Of a DNA stretch of 64,000 bases, positions 52,008 through 60,746 are shown in pieces. The stretch comes from Caldicoprobacter guelmensis (lineage in GTDB: Bacteria; Bacillota; Clostridia; Caldicoprobacterales; Caldicoprobacteraceae). The stretch is taken from positions 62,001 to 126,000 of the forward strand of contig NZ_JAFBDW010000004.1 of assembly GCF_016908415.1 (NCBI RefSeq). Direction: 5' to 3'. The notes below the pieces were generated by a model, which worked only from the letters and a program-made list of their open reading frames with translations, had not been told where the DNA came from and did no database searches. Both the position numbers and the translations under genes were made by a program. How positions within the stretch are numbered: position 1 is the stretch's first letter; each line of letters begins with the position of its first letter.

Positions 52008-52847
52008 ATGAAGGAAATACATGTAAGCACGATAATTGAAACTGTAGCACGCCTGTGTATAGAAGCTTGCTATAATATAGGGGATGACGTTAGGATACTG
52101 TTGGAAAAGGCCAAACGGCAGGAACTCTCACCTTACGGTAAAAACATCCTGGACCAGCTTCTTCAAAACCTTTGCATAGCCCATGAGCTTGGGCTGCCTA
52201 TATGCCAAGACACCGGTATGGCTGTAGTATTTCTAGAAATTGGGCAGGATGTTCATATAGTTGGAGGTAGCCTTTGCGAGGCGGTAAATGAAGGGGTACG
52301 CCGTGGATATAAAGAGGGATATCTCAGAAATTCCGTGCTCCATCCCATTACCAGGATAAATACCGGTGACAATACGCCTGCAGTGATACACGCTGAAATA
52401 GTTTCTGGAGATGGGTTAAAAATCGTCGTTGTACCCAAAGGGTTTGGCAGCGAAAACATGAGCCAGCTTAAAATGCTGAAGCCCTCCGATGGCTTGGACG
52501 GAATAAAACAGTTTATTCTACAAACCGTTATTGAGGCGGGAGGTAATCCGTGCCCTCCCATCATTGTGGGCGTGGGTATAGGTGGTACCATGGAGAAAGC
52601 AGCATACATGGCAAAGAAAGCACTGCTTCGTCCAGCTGGCCAGCACAACCCTGAGCCGTTGGTAGCACAGCTGGAAGAGGAAATGCTGCAGGCCATAAAC
52701 AATACGGGTATCGGGCCTCAAGGCTTGGGGGGTACCGTGACAGCATTGGCTGTACACATCGAAACCTATCCCACACATATTGCGGGCCTACCGGTAGCGG
52801 TCAATATACAGTGCCATGCTGCAAGGCATGCTGAAGCGCTGCTTTAA
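52008..52847 (+). CDS. Fumarate hydratase, class I, alpha (N-terminal) subunit
   Basis: A 279-residue Fe-S subunit. Conserved blocks include LCIEACYNI, LPICQDTGMAVVFLEIG (with the cluster Cys), GVGIGGTMEKAAYMAKKALLRP and GPQGLGGTVTALAVHIE. The beta subunit is encoded at 49081-49638 on the - strand. ATG 52008 is the only start in frame, but no ribosome site is directly upstream; the nearest strong one is 46 bp away. The same fold also serves tartrate dehydratase, but fumarase is more likely. Confidence 0.92.
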   Translation: MKEIHVSTIIETVARLCIEACYNIGDDVRILLEKAKRQELSPYGKNILDQLLQNLCIAHELGLPICQDTGMAVVFLEIGQDVHIVGGSLCEAVNEGVRRGYKEGYLRNSVLHPITRINTGDNTPAVIHAEIVSGDGLKIVVVPKGFGSENMSQLKMLKPSDGLDGIKQFILQTVIEAGGNPCPPIIVGVGIGGTMEKAAYMAKKALLRPAGQHNPEPLVAQLEEEMLQAINNTGIGPQGLGGTVTALAVHIETYPTHIAGLPVAVNIQCHAARHAEALL

Positions 52848-52923
52848 TTGGGTATGCTGTAGTTGAGTTTTGTAACCTATATTTTGGCACAAGAAGGGTA
52901 TATTTAACAGGAGGTAGAATCTT

Positions 52924-53934
52924 ATGGATCTATACCGTGCTAATTGGGCGGATGATGGGCAGCAGCGGTGGCCCACCGTACTAGCAAGCAACTCGCTGTA
53001 TCTTATAGTATTGGTGTTGATGGTTTCAATTTCAAGTATAGTGTTTAGCATTTTGGGGCCAGCAAATATGAATACCGAAAAATGGCTTGTAGTTACTCTT
53101 GGCATGGAAATAATAGTAATAGGTGTTCCGCCTTTGCTCTATCTTATGGGTTCAAGGATGGATATAAAGCGAGTGGCAAGGATAAATAGGGTAAGGGGCG
53201 TGGAACTGTTGCTGGTTTTAGGCATGGCGGTATTCGGGTACGCGATTGTAGGATTTATTAATATGGTGTGGTATTCGATACTTAGCCGCATTGGTAACCC
53301 TGTGGAGCCAGTTTTGCCGCCAATTAGGACGAGTAGGCAATATATAATGGCAATAATAGCTATGGCGCTAACGCCTGCTTTGGTTGAGGAATTTTTATTC
53401 AGAGGGGTGATCTTGAGGGGGTACGAACGATTTGGAATATGGACGGCTATGGTCGTAAGCGGTGTGCTATTTGGAGTGCTTCACCTAAATCTGGTGAATT
53501 TGCCTGCTATCATATTTTTAGGGGTTATGATCAGCTATGTGGTCATACGCACCAATTCCCTTTTTGCTGGAATGTTTTACCATTTCGTACAAAATTTTTT
53601 GTCCATATCATTTCTGTTTCTTCAGGAAGTTGCGCAACGTTACTTGAGGGATGGAATGGCGGTGCCCGAAAACGTGGAACAAATGCCGCCTGAGCTGTTA
53701 GCTGCTGCCCTGACCGTGTGGGGCATAATAGCCTTTTTCTGTTTGGGGCTTTTTATTGCTTGTCTAGCCTCATTTAACCGCGTTACATATGGTAAAGAAA
53801 GCATACGTACTTTGATGGTGGATGAGACGAAAGCTCTCTCCCTAAAGGATATGCTGCCGGCTATAGCTGCAATAATCATTGTGATTGTGTACCTGGGTAT
53901 AGAAGTTTTTACAATGATTAAGAGCGTGCAATAG
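52924..53934 (+). CDS. CPBP-family intramembrane metalloprotease
   Basis: A 336-residue polytopic protein with about eight membrane segments. The CPBP/Abi motifs are present: EEFLFRGVILRGY (E-E-x3-R), FGVLHLN and a later HFVQN. The family includes CAAX-type proteases and bacteriocin-immunity proteins; many bacterial members have unknown substrates. It lies just upstream of a Gld-like ABC operon but has its own ribosome site AGGAGGTAG. A TATAAT at 53981 starts the next transcript. Confidence 0.88.
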   Translation: MDLYRANWADDGQQRWPTVLASNSLYLIVLVLMVSISSIVFSILGPANMNTEKWLVVTLGMEIIVIGVPPLLYLMGSRMDIKRVARINRVRGVELLLVLGMAVFGYAIVGFINMVWYSILSRIGNPVEPVLPPIRTSRQYIMAIIAMALTPALVEEFLFRGVILRGYERFGIWTAMVVSGVLFGVLHLNLVNLPAIIFLGVMISYVVIRTNSLFAGMFYHFVQNFLSISFLFLQEVAQRYLRDGMAVPENVEQMPPELLAAALTVWGIIAFFCLGLFIACLASFNRVTYGKESIRTLMVDETKALSLKDMLPAIAAIIIVIVYLGIEVFTMIKSVQ

Positions 53935-54022
53935 CTTGTAAAATTCACAATTTGTTCATACACAGGGTACAAACTTTTGATATAATGTTTAGTAGATAAA
54001 ATCGCGAGTAGGGGGGATATAA

Positions 54023-54970
54023 TTGATTCAGGTTATAGACGTGACCAAGCGATATGGCCAGCACGTAGCTGTGGACCATGTTAATTTTACTGTTGAAAAA
54101 GGCGAGATACTGGGTTTTTTAGGGCCAAACGGTGCTGGCAAGACCACAACCATGAACATTATAACCGGCTATATTTCGGCCACCGAAGGTACTGTAAAAG
54201 TGGACGGCTTTGATATTTTGGAAGAGCCCGAGGAGGTCAAAAAGAGAATAGGTTACATGCCAGAGTTTCCGCCCCTTTATATGGATATGACGGTACAGGA
54301 ATATCTGGACTTTGTCAGCGACATCAAGAAGATAGATAAATCGACCAAGAAACAGAGTATGGAGAAGATTATGGATTTGGTGAAAATAGGCGATGTGCGT
54401 AAGAGGCTCATAAAGAATCTCTCTAAGGGATACAAGCAGAGAGTGGGTTTAGCGCAGGCTTTGATAGGTACGCCGCCGGTACTCATACTGGACGAGCCTA
54501 CGGTAGGCCTTGACCCCAAACAGATCATAGAGATTCGTAGCCTTATAAAAGAGCTAGGAAAAGAACACACCATCATATTGAGTTCGCATATTCTTCAAGA
54601 AGTAAGCGCTGTGTGCGGACGAGTGATAATAATAAACAAGGGGAAGATTGTTGCAAGCGATACGCCGGAGAATTTATCCAAACGGTTAAGTGGTGCGGGG
54701 AGGCTTTCATTGCGGGTGGCTGGGCCAGAGAAGCAGGTATTGAAGCTAATAAGGGAGCTTGAGGGCGTCAAAAATGCTGAAGTACAGGGAGTTAAGGAGC
54801 CTGGTACGGTAGATATACTGGTAGAGGCTGAAAGGGATATTGATATACGAAGGCCTTTGTTTTATGCTTTAAGTCGCGCAGAATATCCGATACTCTATAT
54901 GAGGTCGGTTGACTTAACTTTAGAAGAGATATTCCTGCAAGTTACAACTGAGGAAAGGGAGGTTTCCTGA
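54023..54970 (+). CDS. ABC transporter ATP-binding protein (GldA-like)
   Basis: A 315-residue ATPase with Walker A GPNGAGKTTT, signature LSKGYKQRVGLAQAL, Walker B VLILDEPTVGLD and a C-terminal extension of about 95 residues. It is similar to GldA-type exporter ATPases. Start is TTG 54023 after GGGGGG. The four-gene set ATPase, ABC-2 permease, GldG-like, DUF4340 is widespread in bacteria beyond gliding species; its substrate is unknown. It overlaps the permease gene by 1 bp. Confidence 0.92.
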   Translation: MIQVIDVTKRYGQHVAVDHVNFTVEKGEILGFLGPNGAGKTTTMNIITGYISATEGTVKVDGFDILEEPEEVKKRIGYMPEFPPLYMDMTVQEYLDFVSDIKKIDKSTKKQSMEKIMDLVKIGDVRKRLIKNLSKGYKQRVGLAQALIGTPPVLILDEPTVGLDPKQIIEIRSLIKELGKEHTIILSSHILQEVSAVCGRVIIINKGKIVASDTPENLSKRLSGAGRLSLRVAGPEKQVLKLIRELEGVKNAEVQGVKEPGTVDILVEAERDIDIRRPLFYALSRAEYPILYMRSVDLTLEEIFLQVTTEEREVS

Positions 54971-55833
54971 TGTTGGCTGTATTCAAGAGGGAATTAAAAG
55001 CGTATTTTGCATCGCCAACAGGGTATATTTTTATGGGCTTTTTCTTGCTGATATGCGGCATATTCTTCGCTTTTTCTAACTTGCTCACTGCAAGGCCGGA
55101 TTATATAAGCGTGCTTAGCAGTATAACGTTTGTATTTTTAATAGTGGTACCGGTTCTTACCATGAGGTTAATGTCGGAAGAAAGCAGGCAAAAAACCGAT
55201 CAATTGCTGCTTACCAGTCCGTTGAGCGTTACGGGGATAGTGTTGGGCAAGTATTTTGCGGCTGTAGCTGTATTTTTGCTCACTCTGTTGATTACTTGTC
55301 TGTATCCTGTTATTTTAAGCTTTTTCGGTACTATTGCTGTTTGGGAAATAGTTGGTGGGTATATAGGTTTTTTCCTGCTAGGAGCGGCATTCATATCCAT
55401 AGGATTATTTATTTCTTCTTTAACTGACAATCAGGTAATTGCTGCGGTTGTGACATTCAGCGCACTGCTTTTCATATGGATTTTGGACTGGGTCATACAA
55501 GGGTTACCGACTGATAGGATTTCAGGTATAGTGTTTGCATGTGCGTTGGCGGTAGGAGTGGCGGCCTTGGTGTATTTTTCCACTAGAAATATATTTGTGA
55601 GCGTCGCAATTGCTGTGGTAGGCTTTGGTATTATAGCCGGCATATATTTTAGCAACGAATATTTCTTTGATGGATTCATCGTAAAGGTCTTTGAGTGGTT
55701 TTCTCTACTTAAAAGATATGAAAAATTTATGATGGGGATTTTAAGCTTAAGCCCCATAGTTTATTACATCACTTTTTCAGCGGTATTTCTGTTCTTGACT
55801 GTAAGGGTAATTGAAAAGAGAAGGTGGAGCTAA
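54970..55833 (+). CDS. ABC-2 type permease (GldF-like)
   Basis: A 287-residue membrane protein with six or seven segments. It begins MLAVFKRELKAYFASPTGYIF, typical of GldF-like permeases, and has the motif VLTMRLMSEESRQKTDQLLLTSP at the first cytoplasmic loop. It starts on the last base of the ATPase stop (TGATG) and should form the channel for that ATPase. Confidence 0.9.
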   Translation: MLAVFKRELKAYFASPTGYIFMGFFLLICGIFFAFSNLLTARPDYISVLSSITFVFLIVVPVLTMRLMSEESRQKTDQLLLTSPLSVTGIVLGKYFAAVAVFLLTLLITCLYPVILSFFGTIAVWEIVGGYIGFFLLGAAFISIGLFISSLTDNQVIAAVVTFSALLFIWILDWVIQGLPTDRISGIVFACALAVGVAALVYFSTRNIFVSVAIAVVGFGIIAGIYFSNEYFFDGFIVKVFEWFSLLKRYEKFMMGILSLSPIVYYITFSAVFLFLTVRVIEKRRWS

Positions 55834-55851
55834 CCAGAAGGGGGAGACGAA

Positions 55852-57312
55852 ATGAAGAAGTTACATTTGAAATTCGACTTTAGAGCTATAAAGGAATCCT
55901 TTCGAAGTAAAAAGTTTAAATATGGTGGATACGCTACTTTGATGGTGGCGGTTGTCGTTGCCATTGCTATAATAATCAATTTGATTGTTGACCAAATCCC
56001 TTGGGAACTGGACTTGACGCAGAATCAGATGTATTCTTTGTCCGAGCAAACCAATAAGGTACTAGATAACTTAAAACAAGATGTTAAAATTATTGCTCTT
56101 TATGAGACCGGTGAAGAGGATAAGACTGTGCTTGAGATCATCGAAAGATACCAAAAGCGCTCCAAAAGGATCAGTTATACTGTTATCGACCCCGAGAGAT
56201 ATCCACAGTTGCTTACAAAGTATGAGAAGGGCGGCGAATCTTTAAATGCTGGAAGTTTGATCGTAGAGAGCGGGGACAAGTTCAAGGTTATTGACCGGTA
56301 CGACTTAGTAAACTACACCTACAACGAATATTCTGGGCAGTGGTATGCTCAGTCTCTGGCTGTGGAACAGCGCTTGACAGGGGCTATACTGTATGTGACA
56401 GCTGAGGAGTTACCCGTTGTATATACCCTGGTAGGCCATGGAGAGGATTCGCTTCCTTATGATGTAAGAAAACAGCTTGAGTTGGAAAACTATACTATAG
56501 AGGATTTGAACCTTGTTACTCAGGATTCTGTACCTGAGAAGGCCCATGCTTTATTGGTACTTGCACCTAAGAGGGACATTACAAAAGAAGAAGAAGAAAG
56601 GATTAGGAAGTATTTAGAAAATCAGGGGAGAGCGATATTTTTCATACAGAATTTAAATGGGGAGCTGCCCAATTTCGAATCCCTTCTCAAAAGCTACGGT
56701 GTAGCGCTTCAGAGGGTTTTGGTGGTAGAAGGGGATCCCAACATGCATTATCCAGGTAATCCTCTCTATATAATACCCAATATGGAAAGTCACAGTATTT
56801 TGAGCCCGCTTAAGTCGGGTCAAATGTATGTATTTGCTCCTCATTCGCAGAGTATAGAGGTGCTAGAGATGAAGAGGAGGACCTTGACTATAGAACCTTT
56901 GCTGGTTACCTCTGATAAGGCATGGGCAAAAACTAACCTAGAAGCTAAAACAATAGAGAAAGAAGAGCAGGATTTAGAAGGGCCGTTTAACATTGCGGTT
57001 GCCATCACTGATAAGATATACCAGGATAATGAGACCAAGGAGACCAGGGTGTTAGTGGTGGCCAATACCAACATATTGAACAGCCGATTGGTTTCTCAAG
57101 TACCAGGTAACGTCAATTTCCTACTCAACAGTCTTAACTGGTTGCGAGACAGGGAGGAAAGCATCTCGATACGGCCCAAGAGTTTGACAACCCCACGGCT
57201 TAGAATATCAGCTTACCAGCAGCTTATATTCTCAGGCATAGTTGTAGTATTGATTCCTCTCATTGTGTTGGCGTCAGGGCTCACAGTATGGCTGAGGAGG
57301 AGGCATCTATGA
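55852..57312 (+). CDS. GldG-like ABC system auxiliary protein
   Basis: A 486-residue protein anchored at both ends: a basic N-terminus, one membrane segment (about 24-46), a large extracytoplasmic domain, and a C-terminal segment before the final RRRHL. The segment DLTQNQMYSLSEQTNKVLDNLKQDVKI is the hallmark of the GldG/ABC-uncharacterised family, and YTLVGHGEDSLPYDV is the family's conserved GHGE block. It works with the two previous genes. It overlaps the following gene by 4 bp. Confidence 0.88.
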   Translation: MKKLHLKFDFRAIKESFRSKKFKYGGYATLMVAVVVAIAIIINLIVDQIPWELDLTQNQMYSLSEQTNKVLDNLKQDVKIIALYETGEEDKTVLEIIERYQKRSKRISYTVIDPERYPQLLTKYEKGGESLNAGSLIVESGDKFKVIDRYDLVNYTYNEYSGQWYAQSLAVEQRLTGAILYVTAEELPVVYTLVGHGEDSLPYDVRKQLELENYTIEDLNLVTQDSVPEKAHALLVLAPKRDITKEEEERIRKYLENQGRAIFFIQNLNGELPNFESLLKSYGVALQRVLVVEGDPNMHYPGNPLYIIPNMESHSILSPLKSGQMYVFAPHSQSIEVLEMKRRTLTIEPLLVTSDKAWAKTNLEAKTIEKEEQDLEGPFNIAVAITDKIYQDNETKETRVLVVANTNILNSRLVSQVPGNVNFLLNSLNWLRDREESISIRPKSLTTPRLRISAYQQLIFSGIVVVLIPLIVLASGLTVWLRRRHL

Positions 57313-58736
57313 AAAAGAGGCAACGGAGCATACTTGCGCTTGCGGTTGTGCTGGCAGTGCTGGTTGCTGCGTATTTTTACGTGAGTAACCGGCCCAAAAA
57401 GCAGGCTGAGAATAATAAAACCGTAGAGATATGCAAAGTGCCAAAAGAGGACATTGTCAAAATGGTGCTGGAATCACGGGATGGGACTACTTTGACATTT
57501 GAAAAGAAGGACGGTAAATGGACGGTGGATTACCCCTATCCTGTGGTTTTGGACCAGACGACTGTTGATGATATAGCTTATAGTTTTGCCAATCTATACG
57601 CGGAAAGGATAATAGAGGAGGAACCTAAGGATTTATCGGTATATGGCCTGGATAAACCGGTTGTTGTTGCTAAGGCTTTTTTGAAAGACGGTACACAGAA
57701 AGTGCTGTACTTGGGTAACAAGACGCCGGCAGGCAATACCTATTATTTAATGGCTGAAGGAGACCCCAAGGTTTATTCGGTGTGGATGAACCATGGTGAG
57801 CATTTCAGCTATAAGCTCTCGGATGTGCGGGAAAAAGATCTTCCCGAGATAAAAACTCAAGAGCTCACCTACCTGAAAATAGCCAAGAAGGGAAAGCCTA
57901 CTATTGAGATAGAGATGAACGATGAGCAGTCAAAAGATGAGGCACAGTTTGGGTTGAGTTTATGGAGAATGACCCAGCCTTATAATGAGCCGATGGGCGT
58001 ATCATCTGATAAATTCCAAAAAGTTTTGGATGATATATCCTCGCTTACCAGCAAAGCCATCAAGGAGTTTGTAGAGGATAACCCCCAGGACCTCTCGAAG
58101 TATGGATTAGATGACCCAGTAGCTGAACTTATTGTCAAAGATAAGGAAAACACGCTCCATTTATATTTTGGAAAAGATACGGATGACGGTAAAAGCGTAT
58201 ACTTCAAGACTGCAGATGTTAACTCGGTGTATACTATGGAGAAGAGCAAGACTAAACTGCTTGATACAAAGCCGTTTGATATAGTGGATAAATTTGCCTA
58301 TATTGTTAATATCGATAACGTAGATAAGATCATAATAGAAGGACGTGGCAAAACCCATGTGCTTACCCTTACCAGGCAAACCAAAAAGGCTGAGAAGGAA
58401 GGTGAGGAAGACGAGGTTATTACCACTTATAGGGTAGACGGTAAGGAAGTACAAGAAAAACCTTTTAAGAAGTTTTATCAGAGTCTGATTGGTATATTGG
58501 TAGATGCTGAAATAGATAAGGAGATGGCTGAGGAGAATCCAGAGGTTAAAACCACTTTCTTCTTGAATAAGGGCTCAAGGAGAGAGGCCCATGTGAATTA
58601 TGTACCGTACGATAATGATTTTTACGCGGTGTTCCGTAGTGGGAAGGCCGAATTTGTAGTTGCAAAAAGTCAGGTTAACAAGATGCTGGATGACTTAGAG
58701 GCTTTGATTCGCGGAGACTTGGTCAAGGAAGAATGA
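57309..58736 (+). CDS. DUF4340 exported protein
   Basis: A 475-residue protein with an N-terminal membrane anchor (about 8-25) and two DUF4340 repeats in the extracytoplasmic part; each contains a phrase like LSVYGLDKP or LSKYGLDDP and a following loop such as LYLGNKTP or LYFGKDTD. DUF4340 proteins usually close GldA/F/G-like operons, as here. Function unknown. ATG 57309 follows GAGGAGGAGG and overlaps the previous stop by 4 bp. Confidence 0.88.
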   Translation: MKKRQRSILALAVVLAVLVAAYFYVSNRPKKQAENNKTVEICKVPKEDIVKMVLESRDGTTLTFEKKDGKWTVDYPYPVVLDQTTVDDIAYSFANLYAERIIEEEPKDLSVYGLDKPVVVAKAFLKDGTQKVLYLGNKTPAGNTYYLMAEGDPKVYSVWMNHGEHFSYKLSDVREKDLPEIKTQELTYLKIAKKGKPTIEIEMNDEQSKDEAQFGLSLWRMTQPYNEPMGVSSDKFQKVLDDISSLTSKAIKEFVEDNPQDLSKYGLDDPVAELIVKDKENTLHLYFGKDTDDGKSVYFKTADVNSVYTMEKSKTKLLDTKPFDIVDKFAYIVNIDNVDKIIIEGRGKTHVLTLTRQTKKAEKEGEEDEVITTYRVDGKEVQEKPFKKFYQSLIGILVDAEIDKEMAEENPEVKTTFFLNKGSRREAHVNYVPYDNDFYAVFRSGKAEFVVAKSQVNKMLDDLEALIRGDLVKEE

Positions 58737-58744
58737 ATGATTCT

Positions 58745-58784
58745 AAACCTCTCCAGCTGTAAGGTCGGGCTGGGGAGGTTTTTA
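58745..58784 (+). terminator. Terminator of the Gld-like operon
   Basis: AACCTCTCCAGC pairs with GCTGGGGAGGTT, followed by TTT. Confidence 0.85.
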
Positions 58785-58813
58785 TGTCATTGTAGTGATT
58801 TTTTTGGTATAAT
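58785..58813 (+). promoter_or_regulatory. Extended -10 promoter of the thuA-like operon
   Basis: TGGTATAAT at 58805-58813 is an extended -10 element. The -35 (TGTCAT at 58785-58790, 17-bp spacer) is weak. Confidence 0.5.
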
Positions 58814-58860
58814 TTGTTAAAGAGGCTATATTAAAACTCATTGAAAGGGGATGTGATGTT

Positions 58861-59586
58861 GTGGAGAAAAAAGCCCTTATAGTCAGAGGTGGCTGGGAAG
58901 GTCATCAGCCAGTTGAGGTTTCAGAACTATTTCGCGATATCCTTGTGGAAGAAGGGTTTGAGGTGGAGATATCTGAGACTTTAGATGCATTTTTGAATGT
59001 AGAGAAACTCAAATCGCTTCATCTTATCATTCCTGTATGGACTATGGGTAAGATTACAGACGCTCAAGTGGGCCCTGTCCTTGAAGCCGTTGCTAGTGGA
59101 GTGGGCATTGCGGGATGTCATGGGGGGATGTGCGACGCCTTCCGAGAGTGTGTTCAATGGCAGTTTATGACAGGAGGACAGTGGGTAGCTCATCCCGGCG
59201 GTGATGGAGTGGAATACATCGTTAACATTAAAAGGGGATCCAGTCCAATTGTGGAAGGGATTGATGACTTTACTGTAAGGAGCGAACAATACTATGTACA
59301 TATTGACCCAGCAATAGAAGTACTTGCCACCACACGATTTCCTGTAGTGGATGGCCCTCATGTTGCCAACGGACATGTGGATGTTCCGGTTATTTGGACC
59401 AAGCGTTGGGGAAAAGGTAGGGTATTTTATTGTTCTTTAGGGCATCATGTAGATGTGCTTCAGATGGAACCTGTAAGGACTATAATGAGAAGAGGTTTTC
59501 TCTGGGCAGCTGAAGGTTACGATATTGCTATGCAGGTTAAGGATAAAGAGGGTATTTCAATTCAAGCAATAAAGAGGATGTTTTAG
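58861..59586 (+). CDS. ThuA-like domain protein
   Basis: A 241-residue class-I-glutamine-amidotransferase-like protein of the ThuA family, linked to trehalose and other sugar utilisation. Features are ALIVRGGWEGHQPVEVS, GIAGCHGGMCDAFRE with the nucleophile-elbow-like Cys, and GRVFYCSLGHHVDV. Catalytic activity is not established for the family. GTG 58861 follows AAAGGGGAT. It forms an operon with the oxidoreductase 16 bp downstream, a common pairing. Confidence 0.88.
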   Translation: MEKKALIVRGGWEGHQPVEVSELFRDILVEEGFEVEISETLDAFLNVEKLKSLHLIIPVWTMGKITDAQVGPVLEAVASGVGIAGCHGGMCDAFRECVQWQFMTGGQWVAHPGGDGVEYIVNIKRGSSPIVEGIDDFTVRSEQYYVHIDPAIEVLATTRFPVVDGPHVANGHVDVPVIWTKRWGKGRVFYCSLGHHVDVLQMEPVRTIMRRGFLWAAEGYDIAMQVKDKEGISIQAIKRMF

Positions 59587-59602
59587 GGAAAGGATGGTTG
59601 AG

Positions 59603-60709
59603 ATGAGAAAAGTAAAAGTGGGAATTGTGGGATGTGGTAATATAAGCGGTATTTATTTGAAAAACTGTAGTCAACGGTTTGAGATTTTAGAGGTTGTAGC
59701 TTGTGCAGATTTGGTTCTGGAAAGAGCGCAAGCCAGGGCAAAAGAATTCGATATTCCCAAAGTCTGCTCGGTGGAGGAACTTCTTGCCGATCCCGAGATT
59801 GATATTGTAGTCAATTTGACAGTTCCTAAAGCACACGCTCAGATATGTATAGCTGCTCTTGAAGCCGGTAAAAATGTCTATGTTGAAAAACCGTTGGCCA
59901 TCACTCGTGAAGAAGGGAAAAAGATACTGGACATAGCCAAGGCTAAAGGGCTTTTAGTAGGGTGTGCTCCTGATACTTTTCTTGGGGCGGGGCTTCAAAC
60001 CTGTCGAAAGTTGATAGATGATGGTTGGATAGGTGAGCCCGTTGCAGCGACGGCTTTTATGGTATGCCATGGCCATGAGAGCTGGCATCCTGATCCTGAG
60101 TTTTATTACCAGGTAGGTGGTGGGCCTATGTTTGATATGGGGCCATACTATTTGACGGCTTTGATATCCCTTATAGGTCCTATAAGGAGGGTGACGGCAT
60201 CGGCTAGAATTACATTCCCCGAAAGGACTATTACCAGTCAACCCAAATATGGTACGAAGATAAAGGTAGAAACGCCTACGCATATTGCCGGCATTATGGA
60301 TTTTGAAAATGGAGCTGTTGGGACTATAATAACCAGTTTCGATATATGGAATGCTAATTTGCCGCGAATAGAAATTTACGGTAGTGAGGGCACCCTCAGC
60401 GTGCCTGATCCTAATACTTTTGGTGGACCGGTGCTTGTAAGGCGACAGGGTGCGAGTGAGTGGAAAGAGATCCCTTTGACTCACGGTTATGCTGACAACA
60501 GTCGCGGCATTGGGGTGGCTGATATGGCCTATGCACTGTTGACAGGGAGACCACACAGGGCAAATGGAGAGATGGCCTATCACGTATTGGACGTCATGCA
60601 GGGATTTTTAGATGCATCGGAAAGGGGAAGCCATTATCTCGTTCATAGCTCGTGTAGTCGTCCGGCGCCATTACCCTTGGGTTTAAGCAATGGAGTACTG
60701 GATAAATAG
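59603..60709 (+). CDS. Gfo/Idh/MocA-family oxidoreductase
   Basis: A 368-residue NAD(P)-dependent sugar or cyclitol dehydrogenase. The Rossmann motif is KVGIVGCGNISGIY, the EKPLA motif is in KNVYVEKPLAITREEG, and the C-terminal alpha/beta domain has GGGPMFDMGPYYLTALISL with the likely catalytic region. Substrate unknown. ATG 59603 is preferred over ATG 59594, which touches the ribosome site AGGGAAAGG. Followed by a bidirectional terminator. Confidence 0.92.
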   Translation: MRKVKVGIVGCGNISGIYLKNCSQRFEILEVVACADLVLERAQARAKEFDIPKVCSVEELLADPEIDIVVNLTVPKAHAQICIAALEAGKNVYVEKPLAITREEGKKILDIAKAKGLLVGCAPDTFLGAGLQTCRKLIDDGWIGEPVAATAFMVCHGHESWHPDPEFYYQVGGGPMFDMGPYYLTALISLIGPIRRVTASARITFPERTITSQPKYGTKIKVETPTHIAGIMDFENGAVGTIITSFDIWNANLPRIEIYGSEGTLSVPDPNTFGGPVLVRRQGASEWKEIPLTHGYADNSRGIGVADMAYALLTGRPHRANGEMAYHVLDVMQGFLDASERGSHYLVHSSCSRPAPLPLGLSNGVLDK

Positions 60710-60715
60710 GTTTGA

Positions 60716-60746
60716 AAAAAGGTCGGGATAAACACCCGATCTTTTT
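60716..60746. terminator. Bidirectional terminator
   Basis: AAAAGGTCGGG pairs with CCCGATCTTTTT. It serves the oxidoreductase operon and the convergent MFS gene, whose stop codon overlaps its end. Confidence 0.85.
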
